A stretch of DNA of 52,699 nt from Prevotella sp. (GTDB lineage Bacteria > Bacteroidota > Bacteroidia > Bacteroidales > Bacteroidaceae): positions 1 through 52,699 of the forward strand of contig JAFZAE010000109.1 in NCBI GenBank assembly GCA_017548385.1, in the 5' to 3' direction. Under the pieces are notes generated by a model that searched no databases, was not told the DNA's origin, and saw only the letters and a program-made list of their open reading frames with translations. A program made the translations under genes and the position numbers. Position 1 is the stretch's first letter. Each line of letters starts with the position of its first letter. Positions 24,578-32,762 of the stretch are shown here, piece after piece.

Positions 24578-26020
24578 CTAAAATTGGAAATAGATAAAAG
24601 TCTGTCCTGAACCTGCTGCCACGACAATCCCCATAATGATTAAATAATACACAGCCCATCTGACCATCCGATATTTAAACGGCCATATACCTGTAAATTG
24701 CAAAGCATGCTCCTTGTCTCGCTGCAGCCACTCCACAACCAGCAACGCGATGGCATATCCGAGATAATTCAACCCATATAGTGCTGAGATCTCCAACGGT
24801 TTATTGGTAAAAATATGGTATAAATAGTCCAGTGCCTGTGTCATATTCTCTGCCCTGAAAATAATCCAACCAATCACGGCAAGAGCAAATGTCAGTGTCA
24901 TTTGTAGGATTTCTTTCACATTGGGCAACCATCGTTTGTATGCCACTACATGCTGATATTTGGTATTGATACCCATAATATTATATATAGCGAGAAGGGT
25001 GGCATGAAAAAGCCCCCAGCATATAAACGTCCAGTTGGCTCCGTGCCATAAGCCGCTAACACCCCATACCACATAGATATTCCGGATGATTTTCCATTTT
25101 TCACATCTGCTGCCTCCCAATGGGAAATAGACATAGTCTCTGAACCAAGTCATCAGCGAGATATGCCAGCGTCGCCAAAACTCCGGAATACTTCTTGAGA
25201 AATATGGGTAATTGAAATTACGTTTCAAGTTGAAGCCAAACAGCCGGGCACATCCGATAGCAATATCGCTATATCCAGAGAAATCACAGTAAATTTGGAA
25301 AGTGAAGAGTACCCCTAACAAGATTAACGTCATCCCTGGCAGTTGCCCATAGTTGTTCCAATGCTCATTGACAATGGCGGCACAATTGTCTGCTACCACC
25401 ATTTTTTTCAAGAATCCCCACAACATTTGCCTACATCCATCGACAGCTTGGGCATAGTCGAATCGTCGGCTACGCTGAAACTGTGGCAGCAAGTTGGTCG
25501 CCCTCTCAATAGGTCCGGCTACCAACTGGGGGAAAAAACTGATGTAAGCGAAGAACTCTATGACATCATGAGTAGCGGGTAGTTTCTTTTGATACACATC
25601 GATGGTGTAACTTAATGCTTGGAATGTATAGAAACTAATGCCTACGGGCAGTATGAAATCGAGTGTTACCCAGTCCATCTTGTAACCCATGGACTGGAAA
25701 AGTGCGTCGAAATTCTCCATAAAGAAGTTGTAATACTTGAACACACAAAGTATCAACAAATTGAGAATGATATTTGCCGCACTGACAGCATGTTGTGCCT
25801 TTCTCTTCCCCTGAAAATGCTCAATGAGCAATCCGCTACCATAGCTGCAAAAAGAAGTGAGAACAATAAGCAAAAGAAAGCGCCAGTCCCACCAGCCATA
25901 GAACACATAGCTTGCGACAACAACAAAGAAGTTTTGCCATTTCCTTGTCCTGGACAACAGCCAATAGACCAGAAACACGACAGGTAAGAAAAGTAGGAAT
26001 TCAAATGAATTAAAGAGCAT
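24578..26020 (-). CDS. MBOAT family O-acyltransferase (third copy)
   Basis: 480 residues from the ATG at 26018-26020. A longer in-frame reading up to 26065 runs through the promoter at 26047 and is rejected. The typical N-terminus is MLFNSFEFLLFLPVVFLVYW. MBOAT blocks are LPVGISFYTFQALSYTID, YCDFSGYSDIAIG (about 244-256), FWRRWHISLMTWFRDYVYFP (281-300) and SGLWHGANWTF with His326. It is polytopic. It is transcribed with the SGNH-like gene from the repeat-associated promoter, independently of the plus-strand glycan operons. Its likely role is O-acylation of a surface polysaccharide in the periplasm. Confidence 0.95.
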   Translation of the reverse strand: MLFNSFEFLLFLPVVFLVYWLLSRTRKWQNFFVVVASYVFYGWWDWRFLLLIVLTSFCSYGSGLLIEHFQGKRKAQHAVSAANIILNLLILCVFKYYNFFMENFDALFQSMGYKMDWVTLDFILPVGISFYTFQALSYTIDVYQKKLPATHDVIEFFAYISFFPQLVAGPIERATNLLPQFQRSRRFDYAQAVDGCRQMLWGFLKKMVVADNCAAIVNEHWNNYGQLPGMTLILLGVLFTFQIYCDFSGYSDIAIGCARLFGFNLKRNFNYPYFSRSIPEFWRRWHISLMTWFRDYVYFPLGGSRCEKWKIIRNIYVVWGVSGLWHGANWTFICWGLFHATLLAIYNIMGINTKYQHVVAYKRWLPNVKEILQMTLTFALAVIGWIIFRAENMTQALDYLYHIFTNKPLEISALYGLNYLGYAIALLVVEWLQRDKEHALQFTGIWPFKYRMVRWAVYYLIIMGIVVAAGSGQTFIYFQF

Positions 26021-26044
26021 ATTCTTGTCTTCACTTTTTCGATA

Positions 26045-26124
26045 TGCAAAGTTACATAAAAACATGAGCAGAACAAAAAGAACAGTTCTTTTTTTTCAGA
26101 GAGGAACGAACTTATCCAAAGTAT
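26045..26124. repeat. Promoter-associated intergenic repeat, copy B
   Basis: Counterpart of 7793-7875 (see that entry for shared blocks). Here the inverted repeat is GAACAGTTC at 26080-26088, again directly upstream of the -33 element. The copy precedes the MBOAT/SGNH operon. Confidence 0.7.
26047..26077 (-). promoter_or_regulatory. Promoter of the third MBOAT/SGNH operon
   Basis: Minus-strand TAACTTTG (26054 to 26047) with TTTG (26077 to 26074) 19 nt upstream, the same elements and spacing as the gpmI promoter. The transcription start would be near 26040, 20 nt before the ATG at 26020. Confidence 0.7.
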
Positions 26125-26350
26125 CGAAAAAAACAATTAAATGAATGAACCGAAAACTCTATTTCTTTTCTAATTTTAAGATTCCCAGAAAAAATGTCTC
26201 TGTTACTGAAATGACATATGTTTTGTCGCATAATACGCTACATACCATTATTCATAGCCAAATATTATAAAAAATCAAAATCGACAGGCCATTTTTGGCG
26301 TTTTTTCTACTTTTTTTTGTTTTTTGCTATATCATTTGAAATATTTTACT

Positions 26351-26358
26351 TACCTTTG
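26351..26358 (+). promoter_or_regulatory. Putative -7 element upstream of glycan block 2
   Basis: TACCTTTG fits TAnnTTTG. The best TTG upstream (26324-26326) is spaced 24 nt away, which is not ideal. If real, the transcript has a leader of about 420 nt before the first gene at 26787. Confidence 0.45.
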
Positions 26359-26480
26359 CAACCTAAAGGCACGATTATGGTGTGTATTACTGCCAAGTTT
26401 TGGTCGTCTATGCACTTAGCCTGTAATGAAAGCAAATAAATAGTTGATGATTCCGAAAACTGCGAGAAGCAAAATGACAT

Positions 26481-26519
26481 TTGATTTCAAATCAAAGGGA
26501 TAAGCTATGCCTTATTCCT
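26481..26519 (+). other. Palindrome and hairpin in the block 2 leader
   Basis: TTGATTTCAAATCAA (26481-26495) is a perfect inverted repeat around one base. It is followed by a 9-bp stem, AGGGATAAG (26496-26504) with CTTATTCCT (26511-26519), one G-T pair and a 6-nt loop. TTGATTTCAAA recurs at 26526-26536. No T-tract follows, so a simple terminator is unlikely; a regulatory leader structure is possible. Confidence 0.4.
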
Positions 26520-26786
26520 CCATTATTGATTTCAAAACCCTGGTTTCTCATACGTGGTAGTTGGCTTCACCATGATTTTTACCATCTACTATCCGCTTTT
26601 TTGTCATCAAAGGCGGAGAAGGTTGATTGTGTCCATATACCAACATTGGTTTTTCAGCTATTTATTCACTTTCAGTCATTTACCCAGATTAATTCAACTA
26701 TCTATAACTTTCATTACTCCAAGTATTTATTCCACATCAAGTAACTCAAAGACACCATTACACAAAGTCCTCAAAAAGACGCTTTC

Positions 26787-27548
26787 ATGATGAAACGAAC
26801 AATAAACCTATTATGGACGGGAGGTCTCGACAGCACATGTCGTGTAGCAGAATTATCGCTTCATGATGTGATTGTCCAGCCCTACTATATTATAGATAAA
26901 GGGAGAAGCTCGACAAAATATGAGCTCAGGGCTATATCCAAGATTACCGACATGGTGAGAAAGAAGCCATCAACAAAATGTGAGTTACGCGATGTTATCA
27001 TCGTCGAGATGGACAGCATCCCTCCCATGGAGGACATTACATTGGCCTCAAAGAAATTGAGCTTGAAATACCATATTGGTACCCAATATGAATGGCTTGC
27101 TCGCTTTGCCCGCCAGAAAGGTCTGGTCATGGAGCTTGGTCTTCAAAAGAGTCCTCGTGGCAAATCTTATAATGCCATCATCGGTGAAAGTGTCTTAATA
27201 GAAGACAACACTGATGGCATTGTGCAATTGCGCATTGACAAAGAAAAATCCTCTAGGGAGATTTCACTTGTGTTCGGAGACATGCTCTTTCCAATGCCCA
27301 TGTTTGGGATGGAAAAGCCTGAGGAGGTTGAGGAAATGCGCCAGCTAGGGCTTGATGACTTGATACCAGAGACCTGGTTCTGCCACCGTCCGGTATTCGG
27401 TTTACCTTGCGGCTATTGTAGCCCATGCGATGATGCCCTCAACGAAGAGATGGCATACCGAGTTCCTCTTTCGGGCCGCCTATTAGGTTCTTTCCGTCGC
27501 CTCACCTACGACCCATTCATGAAAATCATCAAGAAAACCCGCCACTAG
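26787..27548 (+). CDS. QueC-like PP-loop ATPase with a zinc-ribbon motif
   Basis: 253 residues. The PP-loop is LLWTGGLDSTCRV (8-20), the SGGxDST-type ATP-pyrophosphatase motif. Four cysteines at 199, 208, 211 and 214 (C-x8-C-x2-C-x2-C, in CHRPVFGLPCGYCSPC) match the zinc site of QueC, which makes 7-cyano-7-deazaguanine. No other queuosine gene is near; instead it begins a polysaccharide operon. It may be a family member reused to activate a carboxylate or form an amide on a sugar or small molecule. Residues 42-48 and 62-68 (STKYELR, STKCELR) look like a small internal duplication. A leader of up to 420 nt precedes it. The function is open. Confidence 0.75.
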   Translation: MMKRTINLLWTGGLDSTCRVAELSLHDVIVQPYYIIDKGRSSTKYELRAISKITDMVRKKPSTKCELRDVIIVEMDSIPPMEDITLASKKLSLKYHIGTQYEWLARFARQKGLVMELGLQKSPRGKSYNAIIGESVLIEDNTDGIVQLRIDKEKSSREISLVFGDMLFPMPMFGMEKPEEVEEMRQLGLDDLIPETWFCHRPVFGLPCGYCSPCDDALNEEMAYRVPLSGRLLGSFRRLTYDPFMKIIKKTRH

Positions 27549-27637
27549 TAGCCATTAACCGTCACAATTATGGCAAGCCTTACGATGGAGTGACACCATT
27601 ATCCTTTGAGTGACAACTTGCCAAATCGATACGTAAC

Positions 27638-28849
27638 ATGCCCAATCAACCCTATATAGCGACAAATGCCGACAAATTTGTCTGGCTGATTACATTTATC
27701 TCATTTGTAAGCAACTTCCTTTTTGAGGCAGGAGACATGGGTTCTCCGATAGCCCTGATATGTACGTTGCTCATCTTGGTAAGTATCAATTTCAAATTTG
27801 AAGTGCAGATATTCCATTTGATGATTTTGCAGTTCACACTTTTTTGCTATGCTACAGCATTTTGGGCTATGGGTTATGCCTACGCGATAGACAAAGGGAA
27901 TCAACTATTTTTCATATTCATCCAAATCTCTATCCTCTACTCCTACTATAAGACTCTCCCCACCATTGACAAATTGTTAGAAATTGCCATGTATGGCGGC
28001 TATTTCGTTGTTTTTGTGGCATTTGTGTTTTTCGGCTCAGGGCGTTTTATTAATATGGGAGAAGGCAGTGCGCGTCTAGGTGGCTTTGGAAACGCCAACA
28101 CATTGGGTATGATGGCAGCCACCACAATCGTCATCAACTTGTATTACTTCATGGACAAGAAGCACAGAAAGCTTCTTCTCCTGGCAATCCCAGCCATCAT
28201 GGTCATTGCAGCTTCGCAGAGCAGGAAGGCTATTTTCATTTTAGTGGTTGGTACGTTAATTCTCTATTTCCTGAAAAATATACGAGGGAGGAAAGACAAC
28301 CTGCTTCCTGTGATGAAATTCTTTTTCTTCCTCGCACTTGTCATAGGATTGTTTGTGTTTCTTTCCAAAACAGGTATGTTTTCTGGTGCCATGCATAGAA
28401 TAGACGGTCTGATTGCATCAATTACTAATGAGGGTAACGTAGATAGTTCCACGAGCAAGCGTGAGTTTATGCGTGAGATAGGATGGATTCAATTCTCACG
28501 TACCCCTTTATTGGGTATTGGCATGGGATGCGCCCGTATTCTTGCAATGAAGGCGATGGATCTGGACTGCTATCTGCATTGCAACTACGCTGAGCTGGCT
28601 GCCGACGGTGGTATAGTAGGTCTTGTCTCATATTACATTATTTTCATCTACGCTTTCATCAAGGAAATGAAGTATTTCAAGGTGGATACCATGTCGTCGC
28701 TTATCATCACCCTGATTATCATTCGTCTGACAACCGACTGGGGTGCTGTGAGCTATTACAAGAAGACCACCTATTTTTATGTGATGATATACTATCTTCA
28801 CATCCTCTATTGCCAACAAAAGTATAAATTTATCAAAAAACCCAGATGA
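27638..28849 (+). CDS. wzy: O-antigen/capsule polymerase (Wzy-like)
   Basis: 403 residues with about 10-12 hydrophobic segments. Between them is a long hydrophilic loop (about residues 247-285) followed by FSRTPLLGIGMGCARI, the 'P-L-x-G-x-G' feature of O-antigen ligase/polymerase family proteins. There is no signal peptide other than the first membrane segment. It is the only polymerase candidate in the window. It joins repeat units at the periplasmic face of the inner membrane. Its stop overlaps the start of the next glycosyltransferase gene by 4 nt (ATGA). Confidence 0.85.
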   Translation: MPNQPYIATNADKFVWLITFISFVSNFLFEAGDMGSPIALICTLLILVSINFKFEVQIFHLMILQFTLFCYATAFWAMGYAYAIDKGNQLFFIFIQISILYSYYKTLPTIDKLLEIAMYGGYFVVFVAFVFFGSGRFINMGEGSARLGGFGNANTLGMMAATTIVINLYYFMDKKHRKLLLLAIPAIMVIAASQSRKAIFILVVGTLILYFLKNIRGRKDNLLPVMKFFFFLALVIGLFVFLSKTGMFSGAMHRIDGLIASITNEGNVDSSTSKREFMREIGWIQFSRTPLLGIGMGCARILAMKAMDLDCYLHCNYAELAADGGIVGLVSYYIIFIYAFIKEMKYFKVDTMSSLIITLIIIRLTTDWGAVSYYKKTTYFYVMIYYLHILYCQQKYKFIKKPR

Positions 28850-29907
28850 CCTACGACTTCCTACTACCGAATCTTGGTGCTGGCGGTGCCGAACGTATCA
28901 GCTTAATAATTGCCCGACTGTTAAAAAAAAGCGGGCAGGAAGTGCGATTCGTCAACTTAGGTCACGAGGGCGGTGAGATTTCGGAATGGCTGAAGCCCGA
29001 ATTTAATGTGGTATCTTTGAATTGTTCCCGGTCGCTCAAAGCCATTCCTGCTTTGGTGAGATTTCTCCGCAAGCACAAAGGTGACACGGTGTTTGCTAGT
29101 CGTGAGAATGCTTCTATAGCTGGTTTGATAGCATGCCGTCTGACACACAGTCCTATCATCCTTCGTTTACCCAACATGCCAAGCAATCAGTTACACCGCG
29201 GCGCAAAGGGACTTAAGCTAAGGATTATAAAATGGGTCAATAAGCGACTCTTTCGTCAAGCAAAGACGGTGATTGCCCAAACAAACGCTATGCGGGATGA
29301 AGCCATAGACTATTATGGTCTCTCACCTGAGAAAGTGGTAACCATCTATAATCCTGTCGACGCTGAACATATACACGCAAATGCAGCAAAAGGAGGCAAT
29401 CCTTTTACACATAGTGGCAAGCATTTTCTCTCAGTGGGCACAATAGACTTCCGCAAAGGTGTTGACGTGTTATTAAACGCTTTTTCAATCGTAAGAGACC
29501 AAATCCCAGATGCTACGCTCTCCATCGTTGGACGTAAAGAAGGCGAATATGCACGCAAGCTCATTGAGAAATGGGATGGGAAAGATAATGTGGAGTTTTG
29601 CGGATTCTTTGAGAATCCATATCCTCATATGGCACACTGTGATGTGTTTGTACTCCCTTCCCGGATGGAAGGCTTTCCCAATGTGCTGTTAGAGGCTATG
29701 TGCCTCAACAAGCCTGTTGTAGCAACCACCTGTCTACCCGTGGTAAGCCAATTAATAGAAGATGGTGTCAATGGATATGTATGTTCTGTAGACAATGCCG
29801 AAGAAATGGCCCAAAGTATGGTTAAGGCTTTGAATTTAAAGGATATACATAATACCTATACACTCTTTGACCATCAAAAACTGATTGAAGTGTTTTTACA
29901 TAAATAG
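28846..29907 (+). CDS. Family 4 glycosyltransferase
   Basis: 353 residues with a GT-B fold. The N-terminal Gly-rich loop LPNLGAGGAERISL (about 6-19) is typical of GT4, and the C-terminal nucleotide-binding block is CDVFVLPSRMEGFPNVLLEA (about 265-284), including the Glu-x7-Glu motif. SVGTIDFRKGVDVLLNAF starts the second domain. A retaining transferase adding a sugar to the lipid-linked repeat unit is expected. It is coupled to the polymerase gene by an ATGA overlap, and the GNAT gene follows after 5 nt. Confidence 0.93.
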   Translation: MTYDFLLPNLGAGGAERISLIIARLLKKSGQEVRFVNLGHEGGEISEWLKPEFNVVSLNCSRSLKAIPALVRFLRKHKGDTVFASRENASIAGLIACRLTHSPIILRLPNMPSNQLHRGAKGLKLRIIKWVNKRLFRQAKTVIAQTNAMRDEAIDYYGLSPEKVVTIYNPVDAEHIHANAAKGGNPFTHSGKHFLSVGTIDFRKGVDVLLNAFSIVRDQIPDATLSIVGRKEGEYARKLIEKWDGKDNVEFCGFFENPYPHMAHCDVFVLPSRMEGFPNVLLEAMCLNKPVVATTCLPVVSQLIEDGVNGYVCSVDNAEEMAQSMVKALNLKDIHNTYTLFDHQKLIEVFLHK

Positions 29908-29912
29908 TAGAT

Positions 29913-30536
29913 ATGACTATTCGCCAAGCCACATACGACGACCTTGGTGAGATTGCCAAAGTTCATGCACAATGCTTTCCACGGCATCTTTCAACCAGAA
30001 TAGGAGCTTCTAATGACTGCCATTTGCTGAGCCGTTTCTACAAGGAATTTATCGACGACAGCCCAGAACTCTTTGTTGTGGCTACAGACGACAATAATAA
30101 AATTGTAGGTTTTTGCATGGGGTACTATTTCACAAATGCCAACCAGCAATCGAATTATATCCGCCATAACCGCACACGTATACTCACCCGTATCACATGG
30201 TTATTGCTAAAGGGCGACCGTCTCGCATGGAAAAAACTTTTGTTACGTTTCAAGAAGCCTCATTATGTTGTTCTTAATCATAGCATAGACGCAGTGCCTA
30301 TCAGTGAAAAAGGTGACCTTCTATCCATCTGCACACTACCAGAATACCAAGGTAAAGGTTATGGTCAAAAGATGATTGAAGATTATCTGCTGAGGATGAA
30401 ACAACATGGAAGAAATATATGTCTGCTTTCCCTCTCCGTCAACAACAACAGGGCCTTACGTTTCTACGAGCGTAATGGCTTCAGTCCATACCGTAAGATT
30501 GGCACATCCTCAATTACTTACATGAAAAAGCTGTAA
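29913..30536 (+). CDS. GNAT family N-acetyltransferase
   Basis: 207 residues. The acetyl-CoA motif is ICTLPEYQGKGYGQKMIEDY (about 137-156), including Q-G-K-G-Y-G, and NNRALRFYERNGF near the C-terminus completes the fold. An insertion of about 35 residues around 75-110 (rich in Arg, Lys, Trp and Leu) lies between the first strands and the CoA site. In an operon with sugar genes it may N-acetylate an amino sugar. The aminotransferase at 37193 could make such a substrate. The donor might also be an acyl-CoA other than acetyl-CoA. Confidence 0.87.
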   Translation: MTIRQATYDDLGEIAKVHAQCFPRHLSTRIGASNDCHLLSRFYKEFIDDSPELFVVATDDNNKIVGFCMGYYFTNANQQSNYIRHNRTRILTRITWLLLKGDRLAWKKLLLRFKKPHYVVLNHSIDAVPISEKGDLLSICTLPEYQGKGYGQKMIEDYLLRMKQHGRNICLLSLSVNNNRALRFYERNGFSPYRKIGTSSITYMKKL

Positions 30537-30563
30537 ACATCCACCCAAAAGTTGCGGTCGAAT

Positions 30564-31487
30564 ATGCCAATCTCTCTTACACATTTACGCCTATGGTTCA
30601 AGATGCTTACCGGTCGCAGTGTCCTACACGTACGACAAGATTTAGGTAAGTGTTTTTCCACAGAGGAAATCAAAGGTTACTACAACGACATGACCGAGAA
30701 AGTCACAAGGCTGCCTCAATTACTGCAAACTAACGACCTTCCAACTCTGTGCATTTCAAAAGGCAAACGCATCGAGTTTCCCGTGGGCATCTTTCAATAC
30801 GGCTTGGGAGCCTATGACCTCTATCTTACCACTGGCGAGGATGTATACAAGAAAAAATTCTTACAATGTGCGGAATGGGCTTATCAGCACCAAGAATCCT
30901 CAGGTGCCTGGAATACGTTCCAGCACATCTACCCCAAACATCCCTACGGTGCCATGTCTCAAGGCGAAGGTGTATCCTTACTAATAAGAGGATTCACACA
31001 CGAGAAGAAGCAAGAATATCTAAATGCAGCACAGAAAGGCATCGACTTTATGTTGAGACCCATCACCGATGGTGGTACTACTCTCTATGAAGGTGAAGAT
31101 GTGATATTCAGGGAATATGCTCACCGCCCTGCGGTGTTCAATGGATGGATTTTTGCATGGTTTGGTCTATATGATTACGTATTGGTCACCCGAGATGAAG
31201 GCGATTACAAGACTCTTTTAGACCGTTCATGCGACACTTTCCTTCGTCGACTTCCCCAACTTTCCACCTGGTATTGGAGTAAATACGATTTTGATGGTCG
31301 AATAGCAAGTCCCTTTTACCATCGTCTACACATAGCCCAGATGCAAGCATTGTATCAAATGACAGGAGCAGAGGAATTTGGTTTGTATGCTGAAAAGTGG
31401 GCAAAGAATGCGTGCAACCCCCTAAAAAAGAGTATAGCATTCATTTATAAGGTTTTGCAGAAAATTGTAGAGAAGAAAATACCATGA
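30564..31487 (+). CDS. D-glucuronyl C5-epimerase-like protein (C-terminal domain type)
   Basis: 307 residues from the ATG at 30564; an in-frame TTG at 30552 is less likely. It is an alpha-helical toroid protein like the C-terminal domain of glucuronyl C5-epimerases, which convert D-glucuronate to L-iduronate in heparan-type polymers. Recognisable blocks are FPVGIFQYGLGAYDLY (about 71-86), the conserved PAVFNGWIFAWFGLYDY, and near the end WSKYDFDGRIASPFYHRLHI with LYQMTG. There is no signal peptide, so it would act in the cytoplasm, before export. No uronate-forming dehydrogenase lies in the window. An alternative is a related lyase or hydrolase of the same fold. It is coupled to the next GT by 4 nt. 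Confidence 0.78.
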   Translation: MPISLTHLRLWFKMLTGRSVLHVRQDLGKCFSTEEIKGYYNDMTEKVTRLPQLLQTNDLPTLCISKGKRIEFPVGIFQYGLGAYDLYLTTGEDVYKKKFLQCAEWAYQHQESSGAWNTFQHIYPKHPYGAMSQGEGVSLLIRGFTHEKKQEYLNAAQKGIDFMLRPITDGGTTLYEGEDVIFREYAHRPAVFNGWIFAWFGLYDYVLVTRDEGDYKTLLDRSCDTFLRRLPQLSTWYWSKYDFDGRIASPFYHRLHIAQMQALYQMTGAEEFGLYAEKWAKNACNPLKKSIAFIYKVLQKIVEKKIP

Positions 31488-32473
31488 GAGTTTTGCTCGT
31501 CTCAAATCAAGCATGCAATCCCCATGTCGTGGGCAATCCCATTCTGCATCGTATGAAAATGTCTTTATGCAACGACAATCGTGTGGAAAATGTAGATTTT
31601 GTCAGGTTTCGCAGTAAAAGCCCCATAAAAACATTGATGGAAATTCGACGTGAAGCCAAACAACACGACATTGTGCATGTACATTTTGGCGGTATTTACT
31701 CTTTACTAGTGAGATTTTTTCTCATAGGTAGAAAGTGTCACAAACTCATCACTTTTCACGGTACCGATATACATGCCAAAGCCATCAAAACCACAAAAAG
31801 TCGACTTCGCCGTACAAAGATACGTATCAATCAAAAAGCTTCCTTTGCCTGCATCAGGTGGTATGAGGCAGTAGGATTCGTATCAGATGAGATGAAGAAC
31901 TATGTGCCTTCAAGGCTTATGCGTAAGTTTATGAGTCGGATGTTCACCCAGCCATTAGGAGTGGATTACCAAGTGTTTACTCCCATTTCTCAAGAGCAAG
32001 CACGAAAGGAACTGGGTATTGATGGCGGATATCAGGTGCTCTTCTCTGACGTACACAATAGTTGCGTGAAACGACGTGATATAGCCCAAAAAATCGTATC
32101 AGAACTTGGAGAAAATTATCATTTGCTTGTCATGTGTGGTGTGAAGCCAGATCAAGTTCCTGTATGGATCAATGCCTGTGACTTTGTGTTACTTACTTCT
32201 GACGAGGAAGGTTCACCTAATATTATCCGAGAAAGCATTGCGTTGAACAAACGCGTGTATAGTGTGGATGTAGGCGATGCCCGTCGCCAGATTAAAGGTT
32301 TGCACAATTCGGCTATCATCAGCCGCGTACCAGAAGAAGCTGCCGACCAAATACGCCATTCCCTCAACGACACCTACACCGACAATAGCCGTGAGACCCA
32401 TCGAGAGATTATCGACTTCGACATCATAAACAAACATATCGTCGATATGTATGAAAGGATGATGGAGACTTAG
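31484..32473 (+). CDS. Family 4-type glycosyltransferase
   Basis: 329 residues with a GT-B-like plan. The N-terminal domain has HDIVHVHFGGIYSLLVRFF and LITFHGTDIHAKA (about 65-105). The C-terminal donor-binding block is CDFVLLTSDEEGSPNIIRES (about 229-248), with the E-x7-E spacing of GT4. It is slightly short but intact. It is coupled to the C5-epimerase-like gene by ATGA, so the sugar it adds may be the uronic acid or its neighbour. A 62-nt gap follows before the carrier protein gene. Confidence 0.9.
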   Translation: MRVLLVSNQACNPHVVGNPILHRMKMSLCNDNRVENVDFVRFRSKSPIKTLMEIRREAKQHDIVHVHFGGIYSLLVRFFLIGRKCHKLITFHGTDIHAKAIKTTKSRLRRTKIRINQKASFACIRWYEAVGFVSDEMKNYVPSRLMRKFMSRMFTQPLGVDYQVFTPISQEQARKELGIDGGYQVLFSDVHNSCVKRRDIAQKIVSELGENYHLLVMCGVKPDQVPVWINACDFVLLTSDEEGSPNIIRESIALNKRVYSVDVGDARRQIKGLHNSAIISRVPEEAADQIRHSLNDTYTDNSRETHREIIDFDIINKHIVDMYERMMET

Positions 32474-32535
32474 GAATTTGGCAGTAGCGACAATATATTT
32501 ATTTGATCATTTAAACACTATTATACATCACAAAT

Positions 32536-32760
32536 ATGCAAATTACAGAATTTATTGAGAAACTGGCAGAAGCAATTGAAATTGAAGATGTTGCCGCACT
32601 TAACTCAGATACAATTTTTAAAGATCTGGAAGAGTGGAGTTCGCTGTCGGTCATGTTAATAATAGCATTCTTTGATGAGGAATTTGACAAGTTAATAGAA
32701 GAGAAAGACATTCATTCGGCTGTTACAATCAATGATCTCTATCAAATAGCCACAGCATAA
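32536..32760 (+). CDS. Acyl carrier protein (second, block 2)
   Basis: 74 residues, acidic, with four-helix ACP character. The carrier motif is EEWSSLSVMLIIAF, where Ser36 should carry phosphopantetheine; the usual Asp before it is replaced by Ser. It is followed 2 nt later by a KAS III gene and then by an SDR and an acyltransferase gene. This implies a dedicated carrier for a short beta-keto or beta-hydroxy acyl chain, separate from fatty-acid synthesis. It is unlike the ACP at 1551 (D-S-L type), so the two carriers are probably recognised by different partners. Confidence 0.88.
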   Translation: MQITEFIEKLAEAIEIEDVAALNSDTIFKDLEEWSSLSVMLIIAFFDEEFDKLIEEKDIHSAVTINDLYQIATA

Positions 32761-32762
32761 TC

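Larger units (their letters stand above)
26021..26786. other. Non-coding region between the MBOAT operon and glycan block 2
   Basis: 766 nt, very AT-rich in the first 350. It holds the repeat copy B and minus-strand promoter (26045-26124), a plus-strand -7 element at 26351, a 20-codon ORF at 26377-26439, a palindrome and hairpin at 26481-26519, and about 265 further nt with no credible gene. ORFs of 70-90 codons in this stretch are dominated by Phe, Ile, Ser and Tyr and look random. Confidence 0.7.

Noticed and set aside
26021-26065. Upstream start for the third MBOAT protein
   Set aside because: This extension crosses the promoter at 26047; the ATG at 26020 gives the normal N-terminus.
26600-26620. 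Possible ops/JUMPstart-like element (GGCGGAGAAGG)
   Set aside because: It shares only GGCGG with the ops core and no RfaH/NusG-type gene is present.
26218-26790. Small plus-strand ORFs of 73-87 codons in the leader region
   Set aside because: Composition is random-looking, overlapping frames compete, and promoter elements lie inside them.
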